Assembly (NCBI GenBank): GCA_019636945.1
Contig: JAHBWO010000016.1
Span: 1 to 46,499, forward strand
Reading direction: 5' to 3'
Length of the DNA: 46,499 nucleotides
Source: Nitrospira sp.
GTDB lineage: Bacteria > Nitrospirota > Nitrospiria > Nitrospirales > Nitrospiraceae
Position numbers and translations under genes: made by a program. The notes below the pieces were generated by a model that was not told the origin of the DNA, ran no database searches, and worked only from the letters and a program-made list of their open reading frames with translations. Below are positions 16,719 through 25,170 of the stretch, in pieces; position 1 is the first letter of the stretch, and each line of letters begins with the position of its first letter.

Positions 16719-17693
16719 ATGCTGATGAAGGCAATTCTGGACCGCAGTTCTGACGCAGCTCCGTACGTTTCCGTTCCCGTTGAGCGGTCTTCTATGTCCG
16801 ATGCCGTATCACTCATTATCGTGAACTACAATTCCGGTCGTTACCTTCAATCTTGTGTTGCGTCTGTGCTGCATCAGGTCAATGAAGTGGTCGTTGTCGA
16901 CAACGCCTCAACCGATGGAAGCATGGAAAAGCTTGAGGCGATATTTGAATGTGACCAGAAGTTGCAGGTTGTGCGTAATCGGGAGAATCGTGGATTCGCG
17001 GCTGCCTGTAACCAAGGATTGGAGATGTCCTCTGGAAGATATCTGTTTTTTCTCAACCCCGACTGTGTGTTGGCGCCGGAGACCGTTAAGCGTTTGCTCG
17101 AGGCACTTGCGGGTTACGCTGATGTGGGCATGGTTGGTGGACTCCTCGTCAACCCCGATGGCACTGAACAAGCCGGCGGGCGACGGGCTGTCCCAACGCC
17201 TTGGCGGTCTCTTGTGCGGGCATGTGGTTTATCGCGCCTTGGAGCTCGATGGCCACGCTTGTTTCTTGATTTTCATCTGCATAAGCAACCGTTGCCGATG
17301 CACCCTATTGAGGTTGAGGCAATATCAGGTGCCTGTATGCTAGTTCGTCGTGAAGCGATGCGAGATGTCGGAGCCTGGGATGCAGGTTATTTTCTGCACT
17401 GTGAAGATCTTGATTTGTGTATGGCGTTGCGGCGCAAAGGGTGGAAAATTATGTTTGTGCCCGATGCGAGAGTCATACATGATCGAGGGGTATGCAGCCG
17501 TTCTCGTCCTATATTCGTGGAATGGCATAAGCACCGTGGGATGATGCGGTTTTATCGCAAGTTTTTTCAGCATCAGTACCCAGGCCCATTGATGTGGCTG
17601 GTGGCGTTCGGCATCTGGTTGCGATTTGGTTGCATCGCATCATACCACTCCGCATTGCTCACACTGCGGTATCTCGGGTTTCGGCGTGGATGA
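16719..17693 (+). CDS. Family 2 glycosyltransferase (rhamnosyltransferase-like)
   Basis: A 324-residue GT2 enzyme of the WbbL/rhamnosyltransferase type. It has SLIIVNYNSGRYL, VVDNASTDGS, RNRENRGFAAACNQGL, an FLNPDC metal-binding region, and GACMLVRREAM followed by GYFLHCEDLDLC, where the ED pair is the likely catalytic acid region. A hydrophobic stretch near the C-terminus (LMWLVAFGIWLRF) may contact the membrane. Many relatives transfer L-rhamnose from dTDP-rhamnose, which fits the rfbA tail at the window start, but the donor is not proven. I chose ATG 16719 with GGAGGG five bases upstream; GTG 16713 and ATG 16725 are possible. The stop overlaps the next gene. Confidence 0.85.
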   Translation: MLMKAILDRSSDAAPYVSVPVERSSMSDAVSLIIVNYNSGRYLQSCVASVLHQVNEVVVVDNASTDGSMEKLEAIFECDQKLQVVRNRENRGFAAACNQGLEMSSGRYLFFLNPDCVLAPETVKRLLEALAGYADVGMVGGLLVNPDGTEQAGGRRAVPTPWRSLVRACGLSRLGARWPRLFLDFHLHKQPLPMHPIEVEAISGACMLVRREAMRDVGAWDAGYFLHCEDLDLCMALRRKGWKIMFVPDARVIHDRGVCSRSRPIFVEWHKHRGMMRFYRKFFQHQYPGPLMWLVAFGIWLRFGCIASYHSALLTLRYLGFRRG

Positions 17694-18564
17694 GTCGTCG
17701 ACGACCGGTGTTCTTGGCGCGAGCAGCTTTGTCGGCGAATGCGTGATTCGGCGGCTGAGGGAAAGTGGCCGCCAGATCGTTGCCTTCTCCAGGTCTGCAC
17801 ATGCGGGCAACGCTGAATCAACGGTGACGTGGTTGCAGCTCCTGCCTTCTGTAGCCGTCTCCCCCCAAGTCCCTCACATCACGGAGTGGGTATGTGTCGC
17901 CCCGATTTGGGTACTGTCTCAGTATTTCTCGATGATGGAGGCCAGTGATGCTCGTCGGGTCGTGGTCCTGTCGTCGACGAGTCTTTTTGCAAAAAAGGAC
18001 TCACCAGATCCGGATGAACAGGCGCTTGTGTGTGGACTGCATGCCGGTGAGCAGGCTCTGCGTACGTGGGCAGAGACTCAGGGAGTTGAGTGGGTGATTT
18101 TGCGCCCGACGTTGATCTACGGATACGGCCGGGACAAGAATGTCACGGAGATTCTTCGCTTTGTCCGTCGATGGGGAGGGTTCCCCTTATTGGGCCGGGC
18201 TGACGGCTTGCGTCAGCCGGTGCATGCGGAGGATGTTGCCATGGCATGCGTGTCAGCCCTTACGGTGCCTGCGGCTGGGAACCGGGCGTATAATCTCTCA
18301 GGCGGCGAAACGTTGTCCTACAGGGAGATGGTCTGCCGAATCTTTGCCGCGATTGGTAAACGCCCGCAGGCCGTAACCATTCCCCGATGGCTCTTTCGTC
18401 TGGCGGTGGCGGCACTTCGTCGGCTGCCGCGATATCGCAATTGGACGACGGAAATGGCCGAACGCATGAACCGTGACTTGGTATTTGATCATGGCGATGC
18501 CGCACGAGACCTAGGTTTCTCACCCAGGCCTTTTCATCTTTCACAGGGAGACATGCCGACGTGA
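17686..18564 (+). CDS. Degenerate extended SDR, NAD-dependent epimerase family
   Basis: A 292-residue SDR with the nucleotide loop GVLGASSFVGECVIRRL, the serine strand VVLSSTSLF, and later ILRPTLIYGYGRDKN and QPVHAEDVAMAC, typical of NAD-dependent epimerases. The catalytic YxxxK, however, seems lost: the place where relatives read Y-G-x-S-K reads CGLHAGEQAL here. It may bind nucleotide without classical catalysis, or use other residues. The start GTG 17686 overlaps the glycosyltransferase stop; its ribosome site is weak. A predicted hairpin follows the stop. The protein closes the polysaccharide locus. A binding or reductase role on a lipid-linked sugar is possible but unsupported. Confidence 0.75.
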   Translation: MDESSTTGVLGASSFVGECVIRRLRESGRQIVAFSRSAHAGNAESTVTWLQLLPSVAVSPQVPHITEWVCVAPIWVLSQYFSMMEASDARRVVVLSSTSLFAKKDSPDPDEQALVCGLHAGEQALRTWAETQGVEWVILRPTLIYGYGRDKNVTEILRFVRRWGGFPLLGRADGLRQPVHAEDVAMACVSALTVPAAGNRAYNLSGGETLSYREMVCRIFAAIGKRPQAVTIPRWLFRLAVAALRRLPRYRNWTTEMAERMNRDLVFDHGDAARDLGFSPRPFHLSQGDMPT

Positions 18565-18601
18565 TTATTCCAGCTGAGGTCCGGGTCGGAGTTGTTCGCA
18601 G

Positions 18602-18640
18602 GTGTGAGGCCCAAGCCTCCGAACGAGGCTTGTGTCACGC
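18602..18640 (+). terminator. Hairpin after the polysaccharide locus
   Basis: CAAGCCTC at 18612-18619 pairs perfectly with GAGGCTTG at 18625-18632 around a five-base loop, and the outer GTGTGA/TCACGC bases can extend the stem after a small bulge. A T-rich stretch (GTTTTTGTTTTG) lies about 15 bases further on, too far for a textbook intrinsic terminator. The position, 38 bases after the last gene of the locus, makes a termination role plausible. Confidence 0.4.
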
Positions 18641-18665
18641 AGGATCGGTGGGCCGTGTTTTTGTT

Positions 18666-18693
18666 TTGCAATGCTCTGCCTGTCGGGTATGAT
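18666..18693 (+). promoter_or_regulatory. Candidate sigma-70-like promoter before the KdsC-like gene
   Basis: TTGCAA at 18666-18671 and TATGAT at 18688-18693 are separated by 16 bases, resembling -35 and -10 boxes. The downstream gene starts at 18732. Position directly after a hairpin supports a new transcription unit, but it is a sequence match only. Confidence 0.4.
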
Positions 18694-18731
18694 AGGTTCA
18701 GTAGAAGTCCACCTAAGCAGGCCTCTTAGAC

Positions 18732-19307
18732 TTGGCGAGTAAACCTACAACAGGCAAGTCTTCAAGTCGGCGGCCGTCTCCCGCCGTCCTCAGAGGGATT
18801 CGTCTTTTTGCCACCGATGTGGACGGGGTCCTCACCGATGCCGGTATGTACTATTCCGAATCGGGTGACGAATGGAAAAAGTTTAACACCCGAGATGGGA
18901 TGGGGATCAAGCTGCTGCAGAGAGCCGGACTCATCACGGCCATCGTGACGCAGGAACGAACTCGGCTCGTGGCGAGGCGGGCGGAAAAACTCGCCATTCC
19001 AGAGCTTCACCAAGGCGTGATGGACAAGTTGTCGGTTATTCGAGACATGGCTGAGCGGTATGGGATCTCGCTCAGGCACATCGCGTACGTTGGAGATGAT
19101 GTCAACGACCTTGAAGCGTTGAAGGCGGTGGGTTTTTCTGCGACCCCCGCAGACGGTCTGCCTCAAGTCCGAAAGGTCGTTGACTATATCTGTCGGTTGA
19201 AGGGGGGCGAGGGTGCGGTTAGAGAGCTTGTGGAAATGATTCTGTTGGCGCAGGGGCAGGTTGCAAGTTTCAAGTCCCACGTTTCAAGTTCAGGAAACCG
19301 TTCATAG
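18732..19307 (+). CDS. KdsC-like HAD phosphatase
   Basis: A 191-residue HAD-superfamily phosphatase of the KdsC type, which removes phosphate from 3-deoxy-D-manno-octulosonate 8-phosphate or the related nonulosonate 9-phosphate. Key motifs are FATDVDGVLTDAGMYY (nucleophile Asp), FNTRDGMGIKLLQRAG, a motif-II-like IVTQER where most KdsC read T-G, and YVGDDVNDLEAL for Mg binding. No other Kdo or sialic acid gene is in the window, so the substrate remains open. The start is the TTG at 18732; no better start precedes the fold and the ribosome site is poor. The last 15-20 residues (QVASFKSHVSSSG) come from a short repeat in the DNA and look like an added tail. Confidence 0.78.
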   Translation: MASKPTTGKSSSRRPSPAVLRGIRLFATDVDGVLTDAGMYYSESGDEWKKFNTRDGMGIKLLQRAGLITAIVTQERTRLVARRAEKLAIPELHQGVMDKLSVIRDMAERYGISLRHIAYVGDDVNDLEALKAVGFSATPADGLPQVRKVVDYICRLKGGEGAVRELVEMILLAQGQVASFKSHVSSSGNRS

Positions 19308-19361
19308 GGTAGGAGATTATGCTGGATGACTTCTCTTAAGCCTCAAACCTCAAACCTCAAG
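19264..19361 (+). repeat. Degenerate short repeats spanning the kdsC-like/manC junction
   Basis: CAAGTTTCAAGT at 19264-19275 and GTTTCAAGTTC at 19281-19291 are followed, across the junction, by a CCTCAAA-type tract at 19341-19361 that repeats three times. The repeats lie inside coding ends and appear to lengthen both proteins. They resemble other repeats between genes further downstream. Confidence 0.5.
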
Positions 19362-20813
19362 CTGTCCAACCATCTCTATCCGGTCATTATGGCCGGAGGC
19401 AGCGGGACCCGGTTTTGGCCCTTGAGCCGACATCTGTTTCCGAAGCAGCTGTTGCGGATCGGCGGTGAGCATACCTTGATCCAACAAACCATGCAGCGTG
19501 TGCTTGGCTGTGCTCCGGCAGCCAACGTCTTGATTTCGACCAACGCGGCACAGGCCGATCTCATTCGTGTGCAACTGGCCGATTGGAAAGAGGATCTTGC
19601 TGATGGGTTTGTGCTGGAACCGGAAGGCCGGAATACGGCTCCCGCCATTGCCTTGGCTGCGCTGGAAGCGCAGCGGCGCGATCCTGAGGCGATGATGCTG
19701 GTTGTCCCTGCCGATCACGTGGTCACCGGTCAGCGAGATTTCGAAGCAGCGGTTCAACTGGCCTGTCAATTGGCAGCAGCGGGTTCCTTGGTGACCTTCG
19801 GAATTAAGCCGATTCGCCCGGAAACTGGTTATGGCTACATCAAGCCCAACAACAAGGTTGTGCTGGGGAAACGTGGGAGGTTGCGGGGCTTCTCGGTTCA
19901 CAAATTTGTGGAAAAGCCTAACCTTGCCAAGGCGATGCAGTATCTCAAATCCGGCAACTACTATTGGAACAGCGGAATGTTCATCTGGCGGGCCGCGACG
20001 ATTTTGGAAGAGATTCGTCGTCACCAGCCTGCCATTGCCAGAGCGATGGTTCGAATCCAAGAACTTCAGGTGAATCAGGCACCGAAGTCGGCCATTGAAG
20101 ACCTCTATCGAGCCATCAAACCAGTCTCCATCGACAATGGTGTGATGGAACGTTCGCCGAAGGCGGCTGTGATTCCGGTGGCGTTCAAATGGTCGGATGT
20201 CGGGAGTTGGGGAAGTTTGGATGAAGTGGCCTCGAGCGATAAGGCCGGGAATGTGACGACGGGGCGAGTGGTCGACATAGAGAGTCGCCGTTCGATTGTC
20301 TATGCCGACAGGCGGGTTGTGGCGACGATTGGATTGCAGGATATGGTCGTGGTCGATACACCGGACGCGACCTTGGTCTGTCCGAAATCAAGGGCGCAGG
20401 ATGTAAAAAAGGTCGTCGACATCCTGAAGCAACAAAAAGCGCCGGAGCATTTGGAACACTTGACCGTTCAGCGGCCATGGGGCTCCTACACCGTGTTGGA
20501 AGAGGGGCCGGGATTCAAAGTGAAACGGGTGACCGTCAACCCAGGCGGGCGCCTCTCACTTCAAATGCATCATCAACGGAGTGAACATTGGGTGGTGATT
20601 GCCGGTACCGCACGAGTGACCAGGGGAGAAGAAATTTTTGACTTGCGCGTTGGGCAGAGTACGGCCATCCCGGTGAAGACACGGCATCGCCTGGAAAATC
20701 CAGGGCGTGAGACCGTGCATATCATCGAGGTGCAAAACGGCCCGTACCTTGGAGAAGATGATATCGTTCGCTTCAAGGATGATTACGGAAGGAGCGTGAA
20801 GCGTGAAGCGTGA
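19326..20813 (+). CDS. manC: Mannose-1-phosphate guanylyltransferase / mannose-6-phosphate isomerase
   Basis: A 495-residue type II bifunctional enzyme supplying GDP-mannose. The N-terminal guanylyltransferase begins VIMAGGSGTRFWPLSR followed by FPKQLL, and continues through EPEGRNTAPAIALAA, VVPADHV, FVEKPN and NSGMFIW. The C-terminal cupin isomerase has RPWGSYTVLEEG, then PGGRLSLQMHHQRSEHWVV with metal-binding histidines and E, and the terminal EVQNGPYLGEDDIVRFKDDYGR block. An AGGAG at 19311-19315 lies 10 bases before ATG 19326. The first dozen residues (TSLKPQTSNLKL) are encoded by a CCTCAAA repeat and are not part of the conserved fold. Phosphomannomutase follows, giving a complete route from fructose 6-phosphate to GDP-mannose. 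Confidence 0.95.
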   Translation: MTSLKPQTSNLKLSNHLYPVIMAGGSGTRFWPLSRHLFPKQLLRIGGEHTLIQQTMQRVLGCAPAANVLISTNAAQADLIRVQLADWKEDLADGFVLEPEGRNTAPAIALAALEAQRRDPEAMMLVVPADHVVTGQRDFEAAVQLACQLAAAGSLVTFGIKPIRPETGYGYIKPNNKVVLGKRGRLRGFSVHKFVEKPNLAKAMQYLKSGNYYWNSGMFIWRAATILEEIRRHQPAIARAMVRIQELQVNQAPKSAIEDLYRAIKPVSIDNGVMERSPKAAVIPVAFKWSDVGSWGSLDEVASSDKAGNVTTGRVVDIESRRSIVYADRRVVATIGLQDMVVVDTPDATLVCPKSRAQDVKKVVDILKQQKAPEHLEHLTVQRPWGSYTVLEEGPGFKVKRVTVNPGGRLSLQMHHQRSEHWVVIAGTARVTRGEEIFDLRVGQSTAIPVKTRHRLENPGRETVHIIEVQNGPYLGEDDIVRFKDDYGRSVKREA

Positions 20814-20880
20814 AGCGTCGATCGGGATGACCAAGACGGAGATTTCTTCCCGCGTTTCACGAATAACGCTTTACGAATAA
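20794..20880 (+). repeat. Heptamer tandem repeat with partly complementary right arm
   Basis: GCGTGAA occurs three times in tandem at 20794-20814, overlapping the manC stop, plus a partial copy. The right part, 20851-20880, contains TTCACGA and CTTTACGA units partly complementary to it, so the 74-base gap between manC and the mutase gene is almost entirely an imperfect hairpin. Confidence 0.55.
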
Positions 20881-20887
20881 CGAACCT

Positions 20888-22288
20888 ATGGGTCTATTTC
20901 GTGAGTATGATCTTCGAGGTATCGTCGGCACCGAGCTGACGGAGGAGTTGGCTGAGCGAGTGGGGCTTGCCTACGCCACCTATGCAAACAAACACGGAGT
21001 CAAGACGGTCAGCGTAGGTCGTGATGGCCGTCTCAGTTCTCCCGCGTTACATCAGGCGCTGCTCAAGGGGCTGTTAGCCGGCGGGATGGACGTGATCGAT
21101 ATCGGGATCTGCTCCTCTCCGTTGGTGTATTTCTCGTTATTTACCCTTCCGGTCGGCGGTGGCATCATGATCACTGGCAGTCACAATGCGGCGGAGTACA
21201 ATGGGTTTAAGATCTGTCTCGGGAAAACGGCGATTCATGGAGATGACATTCAAGAATTGCGGCGTGTGATGGAAGCGGGCGTCTTCGCATCAGGGCATGG
21301 GCGACTCTCCGAGTATCCGATCATCCCTGACTATTTGGCGTACATCAAGAAAAGCTTTCCTCATGTCAAGGCTAAACAGTTGCATGTCGTGATTGATTGC
21401 GGGAACGGCGCTGCATCCCTTGTTGCCAAACAAGCGCTTGAATTGCTGGGGTGCAAGGTCACGGGATTGTATTGCGACTTGGACGGGCGTTTCCCCAACC
21501 ATCATCCGGATCCTACGGTGTTGGAGAACCTGTCTGACTTGATGCAAGCAGTGAAGGAGCATCGAGCTGATGTCGGAATCGGCTATGATGGAGATGCAGA
21601 CCGAATCGGGGCAGTGGATGAGCAGGGGCAGGTGCTCTGGGGAGATCGTCTCCTGGTGGTGTACGCTCGAGATATTCTGGCCGAGAAGCCGGGGAGTACG
21701 ATCATCTCGGAGGTTAAAGCGTCCCAATGCCTCTACGATGACGTTGCCAAGCGTGGTGGACGTGCCGTGATGTGGAAGACCGGACATTCCTTGATCAAAA
21801 CAAAAATGAAAGAAGAGGCGGCAGTGTTGGCCGGGGAAATGTCCGGGCACATGTTTTTTGCAGATCGGTATTTCGGGTATGACGATGCTGTGTATGCGTC
21901 CTGTCGGCTCGTGGAAATCTTGGCAAAAGCTCAGCAGCCGCTGTCGGCGTTAGTGTCGGATCTGCCCCAGTCCGTCGTCACGCCTGAGATACGAGTGGAT
22001 CTTACAGATACCGCCAAGTTTGAGGTAGTCGAGCGGGTTCGCAAGAGGTTCACGGAATATCTGAAGACCGAACAGGGCCTTGGCCCGAAGAAGCTGGCAC
22101 TGAGAAATCTGATCACGATCGACGGAGTCCGTGCCATATTCGATGATGGATGGGGCCTTATCAGGGCGTCCAATACTCAACCGGCTTTAGTGCTGAGATT
22201 TGAAGCGACCTCTTCCGACCAACTCAATGCGATTCGAGCGCTGATTGAGGAAGAGCTGAGGGAGGCCAAACGAGCGCTCGCGTGCTAG
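20888..22288 (+). CDS. manB: Phosphomannomutase/phosphoglucomutase
   Basis: A 466-residue alpha-D-phosphohexomutase interconverting mannose or glucose 6- and 1-phosphates; it feeds ManC upstream. Motifs: FREYDLRGIVG at the N-terminus, VGRDGRLSS, the active-site phosphoserine loop ITGSHNAAEYNGFK, the Mg loop GYDGDADRIGAVDE, GEMSGHMFF for sugar binding, and RASNTQPALVLRFEA for the phosphate. The serine loop reads SHNA where nearly all relatives have SHNP, a small oddity that should not stop activity. Length fits the AlgC/ManB group. The start ATG 20888 is preceded by a repeat and lacks a good ribosome site, so translation may rely on upstream coupling. Whether it prefers mannose or glucose cannot be told. 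Confidence 0.93.
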   Translation: MGLFREYDLRGIVGTELTEELAERVGLAYATYANKHGVKTVSVGRDGRLSSPALHQALLKGLLAGGMDVIDIGICSSPLVYFSLFTLPVGGGIMITGSHNAAEYNGFKICLGKTAIHGDDIQELRRVMEAGVFASGHGRLSEYPIIPDYLAYIKKSFPHVKAKQLHVVIDCGNGAASLVAKQALELLGCKVTGLYCDLDGRFPNHHPDPTVLENLSDLMQAVKEHRADVGIGYDGDADRIGAVDEQGQVLWGDRLLVVYARDILAEKPGSTIISEVKASQCLYDDVAKRGGRAVMWKTGHSLIKTKMKEEAAVLAGEMSGHMFFADRYFGYDDAVYASCRLVEILAKAQQPLSALVSDLPQSVVTPEIRVDLTDTAKFEVVERVRKRFTEYLKTEQGLGPKKLALRNLITIDGVRAIFDDGWGLIRASNTQPALVLRFEATSSDQLNAIRALIEEELREAKRALAC

Positions 22289-23121
22289 CATCCGTCGCCA
22301 CGTGGATTGGTCTTGCTCGCCTCCGTGCCAGCATCGGTCGTCCTGCCGCCATAGGGACTGTTGCGTTGACCCTCCTGGTTCCCCTTGGAACAAACACCGC
22401 TGAAGGAGTGGGCGAAACAACCCGTCCCTTCACGGTCGGAGAACGGCTGACCTACGAAGTGTCCTGGCTCAACCTGACTGCTGCCATCGCCGTGATGGAA
22501 GTGGCTCCTACGGAGGGGAGAGGAGGGACCGCTTCCCTCGCCAGGCTGATCGGGACGGCGCAGTCTACACCGATCATCACGAAGTTCTTTCCGGTTGATA
22601 ATCGAGTGGAGTCGGAACTGGATCTAGAGACGCTCACGCCGGAACATCTGACCTTTCGGCGGCGCGAAGGAAAAAAGAAAGAGGATATCGAATACACGTT
22701 CCACCAGAAGGAAGGGACGGTCACTGCCGTGAGAGGAGGGATGACCGAGTCCGTATCCATTCCAGCCGGGACCCACGACATCATATCCTGCCTGTACTAC
22801 ACCCGCGCGGTCTTGCCACCCAAGCCGGGAGCCTCACTCAAGATGAATGTGTATCATGATAAGAAAAACCGCCCAGTGGAAGTCCGGGTCGAAGGAATCG
22901 AGACTCTGGAAGGAGGCTGGGGGAAAGCGGAGACGGTCCGAGTGCGGGTGATCATGCCGTTCCATGGTCTTTTCATGAATAAAGGGGATATTCATGTCTG
23001 GGTCACCAATGATGAGCGAAAGACCCCAGTCCGCATGAAAGCGAAAGTCGTACTTGGTGCCATTGTCGCTGACCTCGTTGATGGTTGGTCGGGAGTCAGT
23101 AGTGTGAAGCCGGGGTTTTGA
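22282..23121 (+). CDS. DUF3108 family protein, probably periplasmic
   Basis: A 279-residue protein matching the DUF3108 pattern: FTVGERLTYEVSWLNLTA at the start of the mature part, then FFPVDNRVESELD, RRREGKKKEDIEY, and the DIISCLYYTRA strand before the last beta-rich half, ending VVLGAIVADL. An N-terminal hydrophobic stretch (IGTVALTLLVPLGTNTAEG) looks like a signal or anchor. The family is found in the envelope of many Gram-negative bacteria, often near polysaccharide or lipoprotein genes; no enzymatic activity is established to my knowledge. GTG 22282 overlaps the mutase stop by seven bases, so the genes are coupled. Confidence 0.82.
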   Translation: MLASVATWIGLARLRASIGRPAAIGTVALTLLVPLGTNTAEGVGETTRPFTVGERLTYEVSWLNLTAAIAVMEVAPTEGRGGTASLARLIGTAQSTPIITKFFPVDNRVESELDLETLTPEHLTFRRREGKKKEDIEYTFHQKEGTVTAVRGGMTESVSIPAGTHDIISCLYYTRAVLPPKPGASLKMNVYHDKKNRPVEVRVEGIETLEGGWGKAETVRVRVIMPFHGLFMNKGDIHVWVTNDERKTPVRMKAKVVLGAIVADLVDGWSGVSSVKPGF

Positions 23122-23171
23122 ACAGGAGGTTGTTGTCCACGCAGGATAAACCCGTTATACTGAGCCGCAGC

Positions 23172-24176
23172 ATGAGACAATTTCCCACCACATTAAGCCA
23201 GTTTATCATTCGGAGTCAGGCGTCCTATCCGGGTGCAACTGGAGAGTTTTCCAGTTTGTTGACCCAAATTGGCCTGGTCGGCAAGCTCATTTCCCACGAT
23301 CTTCGGCGTGCAGGGTTGATCAATATTCTCGGGACGACCGGGGAGACCAATGTCCAGGGAGAGACCGTTAAGAAGCTGGATGCCATCGCGAACGATGACT
23401 TTGTCAGAGTTTTCCAAGCCAGCGAGCATGTTTGTGCCCTGGCTTCGGAAGAAATGGAAAAGCCGATCTTGCTGCCGAATAATTGGCCAAATGGCAAGTA
23501 CATGCTGCTCTTCGATCCGCTGGACGGCTCATCCAATACGGACAATAACATGCCGCTCGGGGCCATTTTTTCCGTGCTCAAGTATGGGCGAACGGATCGA
23601 TTGCCGACAGAAGCGGATTTGATCCGCCGAGGGACCGAACAAGTCGCGGCCGGGTATCTCCTGTATGGATCGAGCACGATGTTGGTGTACACCGTCGGGC
23701 AAGGCGTCTATGGGTTCACGCTTGATCCTGACATCGGAGAGTATTTGTTATCGCACGAGCGGATGAGGATTCCTGAAAAAGGCAAGGTCTATGCCGCCAA
23801 TGAAGGGAATTATAATAAGTGGTCTGATGGAATAAGGAAGTACTTCGATTCGCTTAAGGTCACTGATAAGGCGACGGGGCGCCCCTATAGTGCGAGGTAT
23901 TCCGGCTGCCTGGTGGCGGATGTGCATCGATTGTTGCTTGGAGGAGGTATCTATCTCTATCCAGGGGAAGTCGACAAGCCGGAAGGAAAGCTGCGGCTGC
24001 TGTATGAAGCAAACCCGTTGGCGTTTGTGATTGAGCAAGCTGGAGGAAAGGCCTCAACGGGCACGACGAAAATTCTAGATGTGGAAGCCAAGAAGTTACA
24101 TCAGCGTGTACCGTTGATTATCGGGAGTCGTCTCGATGTCGAGCAGGCTGAGGCGTACATTCAAGGGACAGCATAG
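23172..24176 (+). CDS. fbp: Fructose-1,6-bisphosphatase class I
   Basis: A 334-residue class I FBPase hydrolysing fructose 1,6-bisphosphate in gluconeogenesis. The metal-binding and catalytic motif is FDPLDGSSNTDNNMPLG. Other family segments are ILGTTGETNVQGE, a substrate loop ARYSGCLVADVHRLLLGGG, and LLYEANPLAFVIEQAGG near the C-terminus. I set the start at ATG 23172. An in-frame TTG at 23118 would add 18 residues but has no site at the right distance; AGGAGG at 23124-23129 lies too far from ATG 23172 to be certain. The class I aldolase next downstream performs the preceding step in gluconeogenesis. Assignment is firm. Confidence 0.95.
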   Translation: MRQFPTTLSQFIIRSQASYPGATGEFSSLLTQIGLVGKLISHDLRRAGLINILGTTGETNVQGETVKKLDAIANDDFVRVFQASEHVCALASEEMEKPILLPNNWPNGKYMLLFDPLDGSSNTDNNMPLGAIFSVLKYGRTDRLPTEADLIRRGTEQVAAGYLLYGSSTMLVYTVGQGVYGFTLDPDIGEYLLSHERMRIPEKGKVYAANEGNYNKWSDGIRKYFDSLKVTDKATGRPYSARYSGCLVADVHRLLLGGGIYLYPGEVDKPEGKLRLLYEANPLAFVIEQAGGKASTGTTKILDVEAKKLHQRVPLIIGSRLDVEQAEAYIQGTA

Positions 24177-24218
24177 CCACGCATCGTGTTGACATGTGGG
24201 AGTAGTCTGGAGGGAATT

Positions 24219-25142
24219 ATGGGAGATCGGGTACAAGAGATTCTCAGTTGGTATGGTAGCGACAATGCCGGGACAAAGACGAATATTGCCCGCATGCTGC
24301 GTTCCGGGAAATTGGCTGGGACCGGCAAGTTGGTCATTCTCCCGGTTGATCAGGGATTCGAGCATGGTCCGGCTCGGAGTTTTGCGCCGAATCCATCCGG
24401 GTACAACCCACATTATCACTTTCAGCTTGCCATTGATGCCGGATGCAATGCTTATGCGGCACCGCTCGGGTTTTTAGAAGCAGGAGCTAGTGAGTTTGCG
24501 GGGCAGATTCCTCTCATTCTCAAGCTCAATAATCATGATGTCTTGCATGATGACAAGGATCCGCTGCCGTCAGTCACAGGCAGTGTGAACGATGCCTTGC
24601 GATTAGGGTGTTCGGCTGTCGGGTTCACGATTTATCCTGGGTCCGCCCATTGCAACGCGATGTATGAACAGCTGCAGGCCATTGCTGAGGAGGCAAAGGC
24701 CAGTGGGCTGGCCGTCGTGGTGTGGTCCTATCCTCGAGGATCTGCTCTGAGTAAGGAAGGTGAGACCGCGATGGATGTCGTGGCCTATGCGGCACAGATC
24801 GCGGCACAATTGGGCGCACACATTATTAAGGTGAAGTTGCCGACCGCGCACTTGGAACAGGCTGCCGCAAAGAAAGTGTACGAGTCCACGCAGATTCCGA
24901 TTAAGACGTTGGCAGAACGAGTCAAACATGTGGTCCAGAGTTCATTCGACGGACGGCGGATCGTCATCTTTTCCGGCGGAGCGAAGAGCGAAGATAAGAA
25001 TGTGTTTGAGGAAGCTCGTGGGATTCGGGATGGGGGAGGGTTTGGCAGCATTATCGGAAGGAATTCCTTCCAGAGGCCGAAGGCGGAGGCCATCAAGTTT
25101 CTCCAGACGATCATGGGGATTTATAGCGGCGCGATTCAGTGA
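24219..25142 (+). CDS. Class I fructose-bisphosphate aldolase (DhnA/archaeal type)
   Basis: A 307-residue class I aldolase of the DhnA/FbaB family, splitting or making fructose 1,6-bisphosphate through a Schiff-base lysine. Features: LVILPVDQGFEHGPA, LKLNNHDVLHD, VGFTIYPGSA, then IIKVKLPTAH containing the probable active-site lysine, and FSGGAKSED and IIGRNSFQRP for phosphate binding. The start ATG 24219 has GGAGGGA at 24209-24215. An earlier in-frame start at 24186 is less well supported. It lies 42 bases after fbp on the same strand, so the two probably form a gluconeogenic operon. This aldolase type is common in archaea and in some deep-branching bacteria, which supports the taxonomic guess. 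Confidence 0.93.
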   Translation: MGDRVQEILSWYGSDNAGTKTNIARMLRSGKLAGTGKLVILPVDQGFEHGPARSFAPNPSGYNPHYHFQLAIDAGCNAYAAPLGFLEAGASEFAGQIPLILKLNNHDVLHDDKDPLPSVTGSVNDALRLGCSAVGFTIYPGSAHCNAMYEQLQAIAEEAKASGLAVVVWSYPRGSALSKEGETAMDVVAYAAQIAAQLGAHIIKVKLPTAHLEQAAAKKVYESTQIPIKTLAERVKHVVQSSFDGRRIVIFSGGAKSEDKNVFEEARGIRDGGGFGSIIGRNSFQRPKAEAIKFLQTIMGIYSGAIQ

Positions 25143-25170
25143 GCGCTCCTACGGTCATGGATAAAAGCGA

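Noticed and set aside
19350..20060. Minus-strand open frame of 236 codons inside manC
   Set aside because: Shadow of a strongly conserved enzyme; composition (many H, R, Q) is typical of antisense reading.
21290..21850. Minus-strand open frame of 186 codons inside the phosphomannomutase gene
   Set aside because: The plus strand carries the conserved mutase motifs across it.
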